Source: Verrucomicrobiota bacterium
Lineage (GTDB): Bacteria; Verrucomicrobiota; Verrucomicrobiia; Verrucomicrobiales; Akkermansiaceae
DNA length: 64,000 bases
Direction of reading: 5' to 3'
Assembly (NCBI GenBank): GCA_004293445.1
Contig: RDYP01000017.1
Location: 18,443 to 82,442 of the forward strand
The notes beneath the pieces were generated by a model, which was given only the letters and a program-made list of their open reading frames with translations, was not told where the DNA came from and did no database searches. This document shows, piece by piece, positions 22,394 to 31,727 of this stretch; positions within the stretch are counted from its first letter, which is position 1; each line of letters opens with the position of its first letter. The position numbers and the translations under genes were made by a program.

Positions 22394-24094
22394 ATGAAGA
22401 TGAAGTTATCGCGCCTTTTGATCGCCGCCGTGCTCCTGGTTCTCCCGGCATGCTCAAAGAAACCCGTCGAGGTGACGGGGCAGCTTTTCGTGGTCACGGA
22501 AGGCCGGGACAACATCAAGATGGGCGGGGTTCAGGTTTGGGGCATTCCGGATGAGAACTTTGTGGAAGCGGCGAAGGAGGTGCTGCCGTGGTTTATCGAG
22601 GAGGCCACAAAGGAGGCTCAGTTGAGGACAGATGCTTGGAACCAATCCGAAGTTCTCAGTGAGATCCGTGAGATGGAGAAGGGTGTTGGGAAGTCGATTC
22701 CTGAGCTTGAGGAAATCTGTGAGGAGTTGGTCGAGGAGTCGGGGATTCCGGAGGATTATCTGAGGAAAGAAGTTTCTAAACAGCTGGCGGTGGATCTCGC
22801 GGGCGGAGGTGATCCGATTTATCGCAGAGCAACGTCCAAACTCCTTGATTCCATCGAGGAGAAGCAAGAGATGACCACGGATGCGGATGGGCGATTCTCG
22901 GTTGAGGCGAAGGGGAAGACTTGGTTCATCGCTGCTGGTGAACGATCGGTCGGCAGCAAGAAGGAGTCCTATCTTTGGATCAAGGGCTTCGAGCCTTTGA
23001 CAGGGAGTGCGAAGGCATCGGTCGTTATTTCCAATGATGCTGACATTGACTCCGACCAGCAGCTTCATGAGCTGATTTCGAGGGCGCTTGGAAAGACTGG
23101 AGAAATTGAAGAGCCCGGTGCCGCCGGACAGGTTGATGTGTCGGAGAAGCTGAAGCCTCTTTTTGCCAGCAAGCGCGAAGCTGCGGAGGCAGCGACGGCA
23201 AAGGCGAAGCGTGAAGTTGCCGAAGCGCGGGTGAGGGCGGCGCGTGAGGCGGCTGAGGCGAGGGTGAGGGCGGCACGTGCGGCGGCTGAGGCGAGGGCGA
23301 AGGCGGAACGTGAGGCGGCTGAGGCGAAAGTGAAGGCAGAGCGTGAGGCGGCTGAGTTGCTTGCAAAACAGAAAGCAAATCGCGCTGGGGAGGAGCATGA
23401 TTTCGAAATCGCGCCCGGCGTTAAGATGAGCTTCTGCTGGTGTCCGGCGGGTGAGTTTCTGATGGGAAGCCCGGAATCCGAGGACGATAGAGGTGACGAC
23501 GAAGATCAGGTGAAGGTGACGCTGAGCAAGGGCTTTTGGATGGCCAAGACGGAGGTGACTCAGACGCAGTGGGAGGCGGTGATGGGAGAGAATCCGAGTG
23601 AGTTCAAGGGAGGTAGCCGCCCTGTCGAGAATGTCAGTTGGAATGATGCCCAAGAGTTTTTGCAGAAGCTCAATGGTCGACTGGGGAATGCAGACGGCGG
23701 GAAGATGGTCCTACCGACGGAAGCCCAGTGGGAATATGCGGCGCGGGCGGGACAGCATGGTGTGTATGCCGGTGGTGGCTTGGATGAGGTGGCTTGGTTT
23801 GACGGGAACAGTGGTGATGAAACGCATCCGGTTGGTACGAAGAAAGCGAATGCCTGGGGGCTGCACGACATGAGCGGGAATGTCTGGGAGTGGTGTCAGG
23901 ATTGGTATGATGATGAATTGCCGGGTGGCACTGATCCGAGTGGGCCTGAATCGGGCGCGTACCGGGTGTTCCGGGGCGGCGGCTGGTTCAGCAACGCCGA
24001 CTACTGCCGCGTCGCGGACCGCGACAACAGCCGCATCCCGTCGCCCCAGTACGACTACGTCGGGTTCCGGGTCGCCCGCAGTTCAGTCCCCTAG
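22394..24094 (+). CDS. Lipoprotein with coiled-coil stalk and C-terminal FGE-sulfatase/C-type-lectin-like domain; putative DGR variable protein
   Basis: Lipobox LLVLPACSKK; 11-residue repeats REAAEARVRAA; FGE-like CPAGEFLMGSPESEDDRGDDEDQVKVTLSKGFWMAKTEVTQTQWEAVMGENPS, LPTEAQWEYAARAG, NAWGLHDMSGNVWEWCQDWY, RVFRGGGWFSNADYCRVADRDNSRIPSPQYDYVGFRVARS. Confidence 0.93.
   Translation: MKMKLSRLLIAAVLLVLPACSKKPVEVTGQLFVVTEGRDNIKMGGVQVWGIPDENFVEAAKEVLPWFIEEATKEAQLRTDAWNQSEVLSEIREMEKGVGKSIPELEEICEELVEESGIPEDYLRKEVSKQLAVDLAGGGDPIYRRATSKLLDSIEEKQEMTTDADGRFSVEAKGKTWFIAAGERSVGSKKESYLWIKGFEPLTGSAKASVVISNDADIDSDQQLHELISRALGKTGEIEEPGAAGQVDVSEKLKPLFASKREAAEAATAKAKREVAEARVRAAREAAEARVRAARAAAEARAKAEREAAEAKVKAEREAAELLAKQKANRAGEEHDFEIAPGVKMSFCWCPAGEFLMGSPESEDDRGDDEDQVKVTLSKGFWMAKTEVTQTQWEAVMGENPSEFKGGSRPVENVSWNDAQEFLQKLNGRLGNADGGKMVLPTEAQWEYAARAGQHGVYAGGGLDEVAWFDGNSGDETHPVGTKKANAWGLHDMSGNVWEWCQDWYDDELPGGTDPSGPESGAYRVFRGGGWFSNADYCRVADRDNSRIPSPQYDYVGFRVARSSVP
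23210..23375 (+). repeat. 33-bp coding repeat encoding hendecad coiled coil (about 5 copies)
   Basis: cgtgaggcggctgaggcgagggtgagggcg type units spaced 33 bp; peptide REAAEARVRAA/RAAAEARAKAE/REAAEAKVKAE. Confidence 0.85.
23957..24091 (+). other. Candidate DGR variable region (VR)
   Basis: From 23951 to 24077 every codon ends in C or G; 21 of 25 codons between 23987 and 24061 are NNC, including TTC, AGC, AAC, GAC, TAC, GTC and ATC in the RxxRGGxWxxxxxxCRxAxRxxx...GFRVARS frame. Confidence 0.6.
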
Positions 24095-24117
24095 AACCCG
24101 CGGGCAGCGGAGCGACA

Positions 24118-24146
24118 GGCGGGACGGAGGCGGAGCCCGTCCTGCC
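24118..24146. repeat. Inverted repeat/hairpin just 3' of the candidate VR
   Basis: GGCGGGACGG-aggcggagc-CCGTCCTGCC: 10-bp stem with one G/T wobble, 24 nt after the stop codon. Confidence 0.8.
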
Positions 24147-24280
24147 AGAGCGGAGCGGAGGGGATTTTCCGCGAAGCGGGCAGTTTTTTCGGGAATTTTG
24201 GCTCCCGAGCCCGATGATCCGCTTCGACTTTTGAGCTTTTCTCTTCCTTTCCCTCTCTCCGTCTTCTCCCGTTTTTTCTT

Positions 24281-25405
24281 ATGAGCCTTCGCATCCTCCA
24301 CACGGCTGACAATCACATCGGCATTCCCTTTGCGCGGTATCCGGATGGGGTCCGCGAGCGTTTGCTGGAGGAACGCTTCGCCGCGCTGGAACGGATCGTC
24401 GCCACGGCGAATGAGCGTCGTGCCCATTTTCTGGTGGTCGCGGGGGATCTCTTCGACAAGCAGGCGGTTCCGAAGGCGATGGTGGAGCGGACGGTGTCGA
24501 TCCTGGCGCGGTTCGATGGCGAGCAGGTGCTGGTCCTAGCCGGAAACCACGACTACCACGAGGGCGGCGACAACAAGTTGTGGCGCTGGTTCCGCGAGGC
24601 GGCGGAGGGGAGCTGCGTGCTGGCCCTGTCGGAGCCCGGCACCACGCGATTTTCCTGCGACGAAGTGGAAGTTCATTTCCATGCCTGTCCCTGCCCGAGC
24701 AAGCACGGCGAGGAGCATCGGATCGGCTGGGTCGCGGACCTGGAGAAGACTGCCGGAGTGCTCCACATCGGTCTGGCGCACGGCAATGTCGAGGGTCTGG
24801 GGCTGGATGCCGAGCAGCGCTATTTCAACATGACGGAGCAGGACCTGCGGGCGGCCGGGGTGCACACCTGGTTGCTCGGCCACATCCACGTCCCGGCTCC
24901 CGCGGTGGGGACGGTCGGCATGCCCTTGTTCTTCATGCCGGGCATTCACAGCCCAGACTCGGTGAAGTGCAGCCATCCCGGTCACGCGTGGTGGCTCGAG
25001 CTCGATGCCGATGGCAGCTGCCGCCACGAGCTCCTGAGCACCGGCGCGCTGAGGTTCGTGCGCTTAAAGCGCGAGCTGCTCGATGCCGGTGGAATCGCCG
25101 CGCTGGGGGCGGAGTGCGCTCGGCTCGATGCCGCCAACACGCTGCTCGACCTGCAACTCGGCGGCCGCCTGAAGGAAGTCGAACTGGCGGAGCTGAGGCA
25201 GAGGCTGGACGCCCTGAAGCCCGCCTTCCTGCACCTGAGCTGCGAACTGGACATCGCCGCGGTGCTCGATGCCACGGCGATCGCTGCGAAGTTCCCCGAG
25301 GGCACGCTGCCGCACGAGCTGCTGCACGCCTTACTCGACGACGCGGCCCATCCGGGCGACGCGCACGACGCTCTCGAAATCATCGAATCCCTCCAACGCG
25401 CATGA
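24281..25405 (+). CDS. SbcD/YhaO-like metallophosphoesterase (DNA repair exonuclease)
   Basis: LRILHTADNHIGIPFARY, VVAGDLFDKQAVPK, VLVLAGNHDYHEGG, WLLGHIHVP. Confidence 0.92.
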   Translation: MSLRILHTADNHIGIPFARYPDGVRERLLEERFAALERIVATANERRAHFLVVAGDLFDKQAVPKAMVERTVSILARFDGEQVLVLAGNHDYHEGGDNKLWRWFREAAEGSCVLALSEPGTTRFSCDEVEVHFHACPCPSKHGEEHRIGWVADLEKTAGVLHIGLAHGNVEGLGLDAEQRYFNMTEQDLRAAGVHTWLLGHIHVPAPAVGTVGMPLFFMPGIHSPDSVKCSHPGHAWWLELDADGSCRHELLSTGALRFVRLKRELLDAGGIAALGAECARLDAANTLLDLQLGGRLKEVELAELRQRLDALKPAFLHLSCELDIAAVLDATAIAAKFPEGTLPHELLHALLDDAAHPGDAHDALEIIESLQRA

Positions 25406-27840
25406 AGCTCCTCGGCATCCGTCTCCATCCCTTCGGCGGCACGAAGGACCGCCACGTGGCGCTGCAAGAGGGCCTGAACCTTCTTCACGGGCCCAACGAG
25501 TTCGGGAAAAGCACGCTGACCCAGGCCTTGTGGCACGCGTTGTTCACCCCGACCAAGCTCCCGCCCGAACGTCTGAAAAAGACCATGGGTCGTTGGTTTC
25601 CCCGGCCGCAGGGCAGTCATGCCCGCGTCAGCGTGGAATTCGAGGCGGAGGGACGGACTTGGAACTTGCAGAAGTGCTGGGGGACGGGTGCCGCCTCCTT
25701 GCTCACGCCGGCCGATGGGGCATCGATCAGCGATCCCGGCGTGGTCCAAGCGACCCTGGAGCGGCTGGTCCGGCGCAACGAAGCGACCTGGCGGCAGGTG
25801 CTTTTCCTGAACCAAGCGCAGCTGACCCGGACGATTGAGGAACTGAAGGCGAATGCGGGGGATATCGATGACTTGCAGCCCCTCCTGGCGGGGGCGGCGG
25901 CCATCCCCGGAGACATTCCGGCGGACAAGCTGGTGGAAGCGGTGGACGGGCGGATCGCGGAACATTTCAGTCAGTGGGATCGGCTCGCTGGTGGGCCGAA
26001 GGATGGGCGTGGGATCGACAGGCCTTGGGTTCAAAAGGTAGGCCCCTTGCTGGCTGCCTACTACGCGATGGAGACCACGCGGCGGGCGCTGGATGAGGTG
26101 AAGGGTTACGAGATCCGGGTGGACCGGGTGCATGCCGGTTTGCGGGAGGCGGAGGCTCGATTCGCTGTGGATCGAGATTTTGTCGCCACGGGCCGGGGCC
26201 TGCGGGACGGGCTTGCGCGTCGCGAGGGGCTGGCGGAGCGGGTCACGCGTCTGAATGGCGAGCAGGGCCAGCTGCGGCAAGTGCTCGTCGAGTGGCCGGG
26301 CGCGGAGCAGGTGATGGACAACACGCGGGTCGGGATCGAGCAAAGCGCGTCGGCGATCGGCGAGCTGGAACAGGAGCTGGCGAACGCCCGCAAGCGGGCG
26401 GCGGCCGAGGAACTGCGGGCTGGGCACGAGCGGTTGGTGAAGGCGCGCGAGGCTTGGCGGACCGCGCTGTCGATGCTGGAGGCGACGCCAGCGATCCCGG
26501 CCGAGGCCTTGCGCGAACTGCGTGAGCTGGCGGCGGAGAGCGAGCGGCTGCGGATTCAGATCGCCGCGCAGAAGCTGAGCGCCCGCCTCGAGAGCCGTGC
26601 GGAGGTGTCGGTGGACATCGGGCGGGGAGTCGATGCCTTGGAACGGGTCGTCCTGCCTGCCGGCGGCGAGTGGGCAGGTCAGGCGGAAGGAAAGCTGAGG
26701 CTGGAAGTCGGGGAACTCAGCATCGAGGTGGCCAGCGGAAGCGGCGACGTGCAGGGATTGTTTTCCCGGCTTGCTGAGAACGATGCGCGGCGGAAGGAAA
26801 TCCTGAGGGGCTTGAATCTCGAAGATCTGGTGGCGGTCGAGGCTGCCGAATCGCGGCATCGCGAGCGGGTTCAGGAAGAACGGGCTGCGAGGCAAGTGCA
26901 CGCGGCGGCGCTGCAGGGGAAATCCGAGGAAACCTGGGCGGCGGAGATCGCCGGGCTGGATGCCTTGCCGCCGACCCGTGCGGTGGCGGCGCTGGAGGAA
27001 GAACGAGGCAGGGTGCTGACCCGTAAGGCGGAACTGGAAGCCGGGGTCCGACAGGTGCAGGAGAAGGTCGAGCGCTGGCGTCGGGAGTTCGGCGATCTCG
27101 ATGCGCTGACTTCCATCATCATCGACAAGGCGGCGGCGCTGAAGGAGGCGGAGAGCGAGCTGGGCGCTCTGCCCGGGCTGCCGGATGGCTTCGAGAGCGT
27201 GGCGGCCTACCTCGATGTGCTGCGCGTGCGGGAGCAGCGGCAGGCTGCGGCGGCGCAGGAGCTCGAGACCCTGAAGGTCGAGCAAGCGGGCTTGGTGGCC
27301 AAGACGCCGCTTCGTACGGCCGAGGAATTGGGCGAGGAGTTGGAGTCGCGCGAGGCGGAGTTCCGGCGGCATGAGGAGAAAGGGCGCGCGCTCATGCGCA
27401 TCCGAGACAAGCTCGCGGGCATCGTGGCGGAGCGCGGCAATGTGGATCCGATGGCGGGCCTGAGGGCATCGATCGCCCGGAATTTCGAAGCCCTCAGCGG
27501 CGGGCGTTATGTCGGTGTGCGGCTGGAAGGTGGCGCGCCGGTCGAGGTGTCGGGAACGGTGACGCTGGAGGCGGGGCTGCTGTCGCAGGGCACGCTCGGG
27601 TCGTTGGCACTGGCGACCCGCCTATCGTTGGCGGCGCTTTATCTGAAGGACGCGCAGGGCTTCATGGTGCTCGATGACCCCTTTACCGACATGGATCCCG
27701 CGCGTCGTCGGGCGGCGGTCGAGGGTTTGGCGGAGTTTTCGAAGGGTCGCCAAGTCCTGTTTTTCACCTGTCACCCGCAGCATGCGAGTGAATTGCAGGA
27801 GCTTGCGGGAGGGCAGGTGGCTGCCTTTTCCGCTTCGTGA
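25402..27840 (+). CDS. SbcC/YhaN-like AAA ATPase
   Basis: Walker A GPNEFGKSTLTQALW, long coiled coil, C-terminal LSQGTLGSLALATRLSLAALYLKDAQGFMVLDDPFTDMDPARRRAAVEGL; ATGA overlap with the upstream phosphoesterase. Confidence 0.92.
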   Translation: MKLLGIRLHPFGGTKDRHVALQEGLNLLHGPNEFGKSTLTQALWHALFTPTKLPPERLKKTMGRWFPRPQGSHARVSVEFEAEGRTWNLQKCWGTGAASLLTPADGASISDPGVVQATLERLVRRNEATWRQVLFLNQAQLTRTIEELKANAGDIDDLQPLLAGAAAIPGDIPADKLVEAVDGRIAEHFSQWDRLAGGPKDGRGIDRPWVQKVGPLLAAYYAMETTRRALDEVKGYEIRVDRVHAGLREAEARFAVDRDFVATGRGLRDGLARREGLAERVTRLNGEQGQLRQVLVEWPGAEQVMDNTRVGIEQSASAIGELEQELANARKRAAAEELRAGHERLVKAREAWRTALSMLEATPAIPAEALRELRELAAESERLRIQIAAQKLSARLESRAEVSVDIGRGVDALERVVLPAGGEWAGQAEGKLRLEVGELSIEVASGSGDVQGLFSRLAENDARRKEILRGLNLEDLVAVEAAESRHRERVQEERAARQVHAAALQGKSEETWAAEIAGLDALPPTRAVAALEEERGRVLTRKAELEAGVRQVQEKVERWRREFGDLDALTSIIIDKAAALKEAESELGALPGLPDGFESVAAYLDVLRVREQRQAAAAQELETLKVEQAGLVAKTPLRTAEELGEELESREAEFRRHEEKGRALMRIRDKLAGIVAERGNVDPMAGLRASIARNFEALSGGRYVGVRLEGGAPVEVSGTVTLEAGLLSQGTLGSLALATRLSLAALYLKDAQGFMVLDDPFTDMDPARRRAAVEGLAEFSKGRQVLFFTCHPQHASELQELAGGQVAAFSAS

Positions 27841-27849
27841 GAGCGCGGG

Positions 27850-29154
27850 CTAGACCTTTTCGAAAGTGCCTGTGGAGTCGCCGATCCGTCGGGCCTTGGC
27901 TCCCATGCGATCGAGGAGCGAGAGGTAGAGGTTGGTCATCGGGGTGCCCTCGGGCGCTTCGATGATCCGGCCGGGCTTGAGGGTGCCGTTGCCTTTGCCG
28001 GCGAGGAGGAGGGGGAGGTCGTTGTGATTGTGGCGGTTCCCGTCGGCGATGCCGCCGCCGTAAACGATCATCGAGTGGTCGAGCAGCGAGCCCTCGCCTT
28101 CGGGGGTGTCGCGCATTTTGCGGAGGAAATGGGCGAGTTGCTCGATGTAGAATCGGTCGATCTTTCCGATGGCTTCGAGCGTGTTGGGATTTCCCCGGTG
28201 GTGGGAAAGCTCGTGGTGGGCGGAGTGGATGTCGATTTCCGGGAAGGTCCGGTTGGACCCGTCGTGGGCGAGGAGGAAGGTGGAGACGCGGGTGGTGTCG
28301 GTCTGGAAGGCGAGGTGCATCAGGTCGAACATCGTGCGGATGTGCGCGCCGTAGGTTTGCGGGACGCCGTTCGGACGCTGATCCTCGGGGACTTCGACGC
28401 GGAACTTTTCGGCGTTTTCGATGCGGCGTTCGACGTCGCGGACGGCGGTGAGGTATTCCTCCATTTTCCCGCGGTCGGTGGAGCCGAGGCGCGATTGGAG
28501 GCGTTTGGCATCGTCCATCACGAAATCGAGGATGCTTTGCCGGTAGTGTCGGCGTCGTGCGTCTTCGCGGGCGTTGCCGGAGCCGAACATTTTTTCGAAG
28601 ACGAGTCGCGGGTCGCGTTCGGCGGGGGCGGGGGTGGATTCGTTGATCCAGGAGAGGTTGAATTGGTAGGCGCAAGAGTATCCGGAATCGCAGTGGCCGG
28701 AACTGCGTGGGGGATCGGTCGAAAGTTCGAGGGAAGGGAGTCGGGTGAGGTGGCCGATGTGGCGGGCGGCGATTTGGTCGACGGATTCTCCAACCGCGAT
28801 ATCGGCGCCGGCGGTTTTGCGGGCCTGGCAGCCGGTGAGGAAGGTGGCGTTGGCGCGGGCGTGGTCGCCGGCTCCGTCGCCGTTGGCGAAGGCCTTTTCG
28901 TGGTCCAGTCCGCGGAGGACGGAGAAGTGTTCGCGGAGTTCGGCGAGGGGTTCGAGGGTCTTGGAGAGCGTGTGGTTTTTTCCGGAGCCGCTGGGTCGCC
29001 AGAGGTCGAGGTTGACGCCGTTCGGGATGTAGATGAAGGCCATCCGGGTGGGGGCGGCGGCTTTGGCGCGGGTGGTGGCTGCCTGAAGAGACGGGAGCGA
29101 CGGCAGGGCCAGGGTGGTGGCGAGGCTTTTGAGGAAAGTGCGTCGTGGGGTCAT
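27850..29154 (-). CDS. DUF1552 domain-containing secreted protein
   Basis: MTPRRTFLKSLATTLALPSLPSLQAA...RMAFIYIPNGVNLDLWRPSGSGKNHTLSKTLEPLAELREHFSVLRGLDHEKA matches the DUF1552 pattern. Confidence 0.9.
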   Translation of the reverse strand: MTPRRTFLKSLATTLALPSLPSLQAATTRAKAAAPTRMAFIYIPNGVNLDLWRPSGSGKNHTLSKTLEPLAELREHFSVLRGLDHEKAFANGDGAGDHARANATFLTGCQARKTAGADIAVGESVDQIAARHIGHLTRLPSLELSTDPPRSSGHCDSGYSCAYQFNLSWINESTPAPAERDPRLVFEKMFGSGNAREDARRRHYRQSILDFVMDDAKRLQSRLGSTDRGKMEEYLTAVRDVERRIENAEKFRVEVPEDQRPNGVPQTYGAHIRTMFDLMHLAFQTDTTRVSTFLLAHDGSNRTFPEIDIHSAHHELSHHRGNPNTLEAIGKIDRFYIEQLAHFLRKMRDTPEGEGSLLDHSMIVYGGGIADGNRHNHNDLPLLLAGKGNGTLKPGRIIEAPEGTPMTNLYLSLLDRMGAKARRIGDSTGTFEKV

Positions 29155-29172
29155 GGTCGGGAGGGCTGAGCG

Positions 29173-31479
29173 TTAGGAATCGCCGCGGCGGTATTGGAAG
29201 GGGACGGAATGGACGACGGCGCGGAGGAGGGCGCGGGAACTGCCTTGGGCGGCCTCGGTTTCGGTCACGATGCGGTCGATGGCGGGCTTGTCATACCAAT
29301 CGAGTCCGCGGCCGAGAGCGTAGGTCAGGAGTCGGGAGGCGATGGCGCGGTGGAAATCGGAGCGATGGTCGGTGACGAGGGCTTTTCGTAGTTCTTCGAC
29401 CCCGTGGAATTTTCGGCCGTTGGTGAGTTCGCCCGAGTTGTCGATGGGTTTGCCGTTGTCGAGTTCGCGCCAGGCTCCGGTGGCGTCGAAGTTTTCGAGT
29501 CCGAAGCCGATGGGGTCCATCATTTTGTGGCAGGACGCGCAGCCGGGGTCGTCGCGGTGGCGTTCCATCTGTTCGCGCAGGCTACTGCGGTCGCCTTGGT
29601 GGGAGGGGGGATCGAGCTGGGGGATGTTCGGCGGCGGAGGGGGCGGTGCGGTATCGAGGAGGTTTTCGAGCACGTATTTTCCGCGGAGGACGGGCGAAGT
29701 ACGAAGCGGATAGGAGGTGAGGAGGTGGAAGGAACCGTGGCCGAGAATGCCGTGTCGGCGAGGGTCTTTTAGCGAGACCATGCGGAAGGCATCGCCGCTG
29801 ACGCCGGGGATCTGGTAGTGGCTTGCGAGGTCTTGGTTGAGGAAGGTGAAATCGGCATCGAGCAGCCGCGCGATCGGCAGGTCTTGGCGGATGATGTGCG
29901 CGAAGAGCATTTCGGTTTCCCGGCGCATGTCGCCTTGCAGCTTGCGTTTGAAGGCGGGGAATTCGCGGCGTGCGGGAACGGCGGCCGAGACATCGCGCAG
30001 GCGCAGCCATTGGCCGGCGAAGTTTGAAACGAATTCGCGGGATCGAGGACTGGCGATGAGGCGATCGACCTCGGAATCGAGTTGCTTGCGGAGTTCGCCG
30101 CGGCTGGCGAGCTCCATGAGTCGCTGATCGGGCATGCTGCTCCACAGGAAGTAGGAGAGGCGGGTGGCGAGGGAATGTTCGTCAACGAGGTGGATGTGTT
30201 CCGCGTTGTCGGGTTCTGGCTGGGGTTCTTCCCGATAGAGGAAAGCGGGGGAGACGAGCATCGCTTCGAGGGCGAGGCGGATGCCGTGTTCGATGTCATC
30301 GGCCCCGGCGAGATCGACAAGAGCGAGGTAGCGCGTGACCTCGCCATCGCGGGTGGGGCGGCGGAAGGCCTTGCGTGCGAAAAGATTGAGGACGCGGCTG
30401 GCGTAGGCGCGGTCCTGTTCGCCGGGTTTCCGCTCCACGAAGACGCGGCGGTGGCTCGCGGGTTTCCCGGGTGGCGGGCCATCGAGGGGGCCGATGATTC
30501 GAAGCGAGTGGATCATCAGATTGCGGTCGCGGCGGTCGGGATCGGGAAAATCGGCGTCCCAGAAGTCGTTGGTGAAGGCCAGTGCGATTTCGAGCGCTTG
30601 ATTCTTTTGGAGTTGGATTTCGTGCTGGTAGTTGCGGCCTTGGTCGAGGGGAGCGGCGACGGACCATTGGTGGGATTTTTTGCCGTCGAGGTGGAGCTCC
30701 ATGCTCGGTGGCGTATTGGCTCCCATGGTGCCGCTGGCGGAGACGCTGATGCGGTAGCGGCCGGCCCGGCTTGCTTGGAAGCGGGCGCGCGCCTTGCCGG
30801 GGCTGGTGAGGTAGTGGCCGCCTCCGGAGTGGAGTCCGTCGCCTTGCAGCTTGCTGCCATGGAAGTGTCGAGAGGGCCGAGGCATGGGGCCGGGTTTCAA
30901 GGCGCGATCCAGCACTTGGCGACCCGCCTCGAGGTAGCGCTCGAGGTGGGCGGGGGAGAGCGTGAGAACGTCGCCGATGGTATCGAAGCCGTAGCCCGAG
31001 TCGTCGGGAGGGATGAGGTCGCGGACTTTGAGTTCGAGGCCGAAGAGGTCGCTGAGGGTGTTTTCGTATTCGGTGCGGTTGAGCCGACGGAGAGTGACGC
31101 GACCGGGATCGGGTTTGGCGGGGTCGACGGGGAAAACGGCGTCGTCGATCCAGGCGAGTAGTTTTTCGCGTTCGTCATCCGCGGGCTGGTCTTCGTCGAG
31201 CGGAGGCATCAGCCGATGGCGGATGTGGTCGCGGATCCGTTTCCAGACTTCGCGATGTTGCCGCATGTCGGAGATCGAGTCATAGCGATCGATGGCCAGC
31301 TCGCCTTTCTTCATCCCGTCGGCGTGGCAGTCGTGGCAGTAGGTCTCCATCAGGGGGAGGATTTCCCCCTGCCAGCGGGTTTCCAGTGCCGCGGAGTCCG
31401 GCTCGGCACGGGCGCCGGTCGTCAGCGAAAGGCTGGCCGTGGCGAGAAGTCGGGCGCAAGAATGGAAAAATCGGGGCAT
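29173..31479 (-). CDS. DUF1592 (with DUF1587/1588/1585) planctomycete-type cytochrome c-like protein
   Basis: METYCHDCHADGMKKGELAIDRY haem-like motif; RLNRTEYENTLSDLFGLELKVRDLIPPDDSGYGFDTIGDVLTLSPAHLERYL; CASCHKMMDPIGFGLENFDATGAWRE. Confidence 0.92.
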   Translation of the reverse strand: MPRFFHSCARLLATASLSLTTGARAEPDSAALETRWQGEILPLMETYCHDCHADGMKKGELAIDRYDSISDMRQHREVWKRIRDHIRHRLMPPLDEDQPADDEREKLLAWIDDAVFPVDPAKPDPGRVTLRRLNRTEYENTLSDLFGLELKVRDLIPPDDSGYGFDTIGDVLTLSPAHLERYLEAGRQVLDRALKPGPMPRPSRHFHGSKLQGDGLHSGGGHYLTSPGKARARFQASRAGRYRISVSASGTMGANTPPSMELHLDGKKSHQWSVAAPLDQGRNYQHEIQLQKNQALEIALAFTNDFWDADFPDPDRRDRNLMIHSLRIIGPLDGPPPGKPASHRRVFVERKPGEQDRAYASRVLNLFARKAFRRPTRDGEVTRYLALVDLAGADDIEHGIRLALEAMLVSPAFLYREEPQPEPDNAEHIHLVDEHSLATRLSYFLWSSMPDQRLMELASRGELRKQLDSEVDRLIASPRSREFVSNFAGQWLRLRDVSAAVPARREFPAFKRKLQGDMRRETEMLFAHIIRQDLPIARLLDADFTFLNQDLASHYQIPGVSGDAFRMVSLKDPRRHGILGHGSFHLLTSYPLRTSPVLRGKYVLENLLDTAPPPPPPNIPQLDPPSHQGDRSSLREQMERHRDDPGCASCHKMMDPIGFGLENFDATGAWRELDNGKPIDNSGELTNGRKFHGVEELRKALVTDHRSDFHRAIASRLLTYALGRGLDWYDKPAIDRIVTETEAAQGSSRALLRAVVHSVPFQYRRGDS

Positions 31480-31727
31480 CGACGGCGGACACTACGGAGC
31501 TTTTCGGGCTGGACTGACAGAAAATCGGGATTTCGGCGACTTTGTTGACCGGGGCTGGGAAAGTTGGGGGGGTGGGTTGCTTCGGTGAAAAAAATCTCTT
31601 TTTCGTCTTCTTCCTGATCCTTGCTGTGGCGGGGCTTGTGGCGGCTTGTTCCGACTTCGTAGGGGAATACTTCTTGTCGCGTCGCGCCGTGGCTCTAAGA
31701 CTGCAGAAGCCCTTGAGCTGAAGACTA

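Noticed and set aside
21862-22554. Repetitive 42-aa-period ORFs across the 126-bp array
   Set aside because: Repeat length divisible by 3 keeps several frames open; the sequence is better explained as REP-like palindromic DNA.
22394-24094. Classical sulfatase-maturing FGE acting on the sulfatase at 34 kb
   Set aside because: The genes are 10 kb apart, the protein is a stalked lipoprotein, and its C-terminal core looks diversified; catalysis cannot be excluded without alignment.
24982-27372. 796-aa antisense ORF opposite the SbcC-like gene
   Set aside because: Composition (Arg/Leu/Pro/His-rich, no motifs) is typical of antisense frames in GC-rich genes; the plus strand encodes a clear ATPase.
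24580-27840. Provided 1086-aa ORF extending the SbcC-like gene upstream across the sbcD-like gene
   Set aside because: The ATPase motif protein starts naturally at 25402 with an ATGA overlap; the upstream part is a low-complexity Arg/Gly/Ala-rich out-of-frame translation of the phosphoesterase gene.
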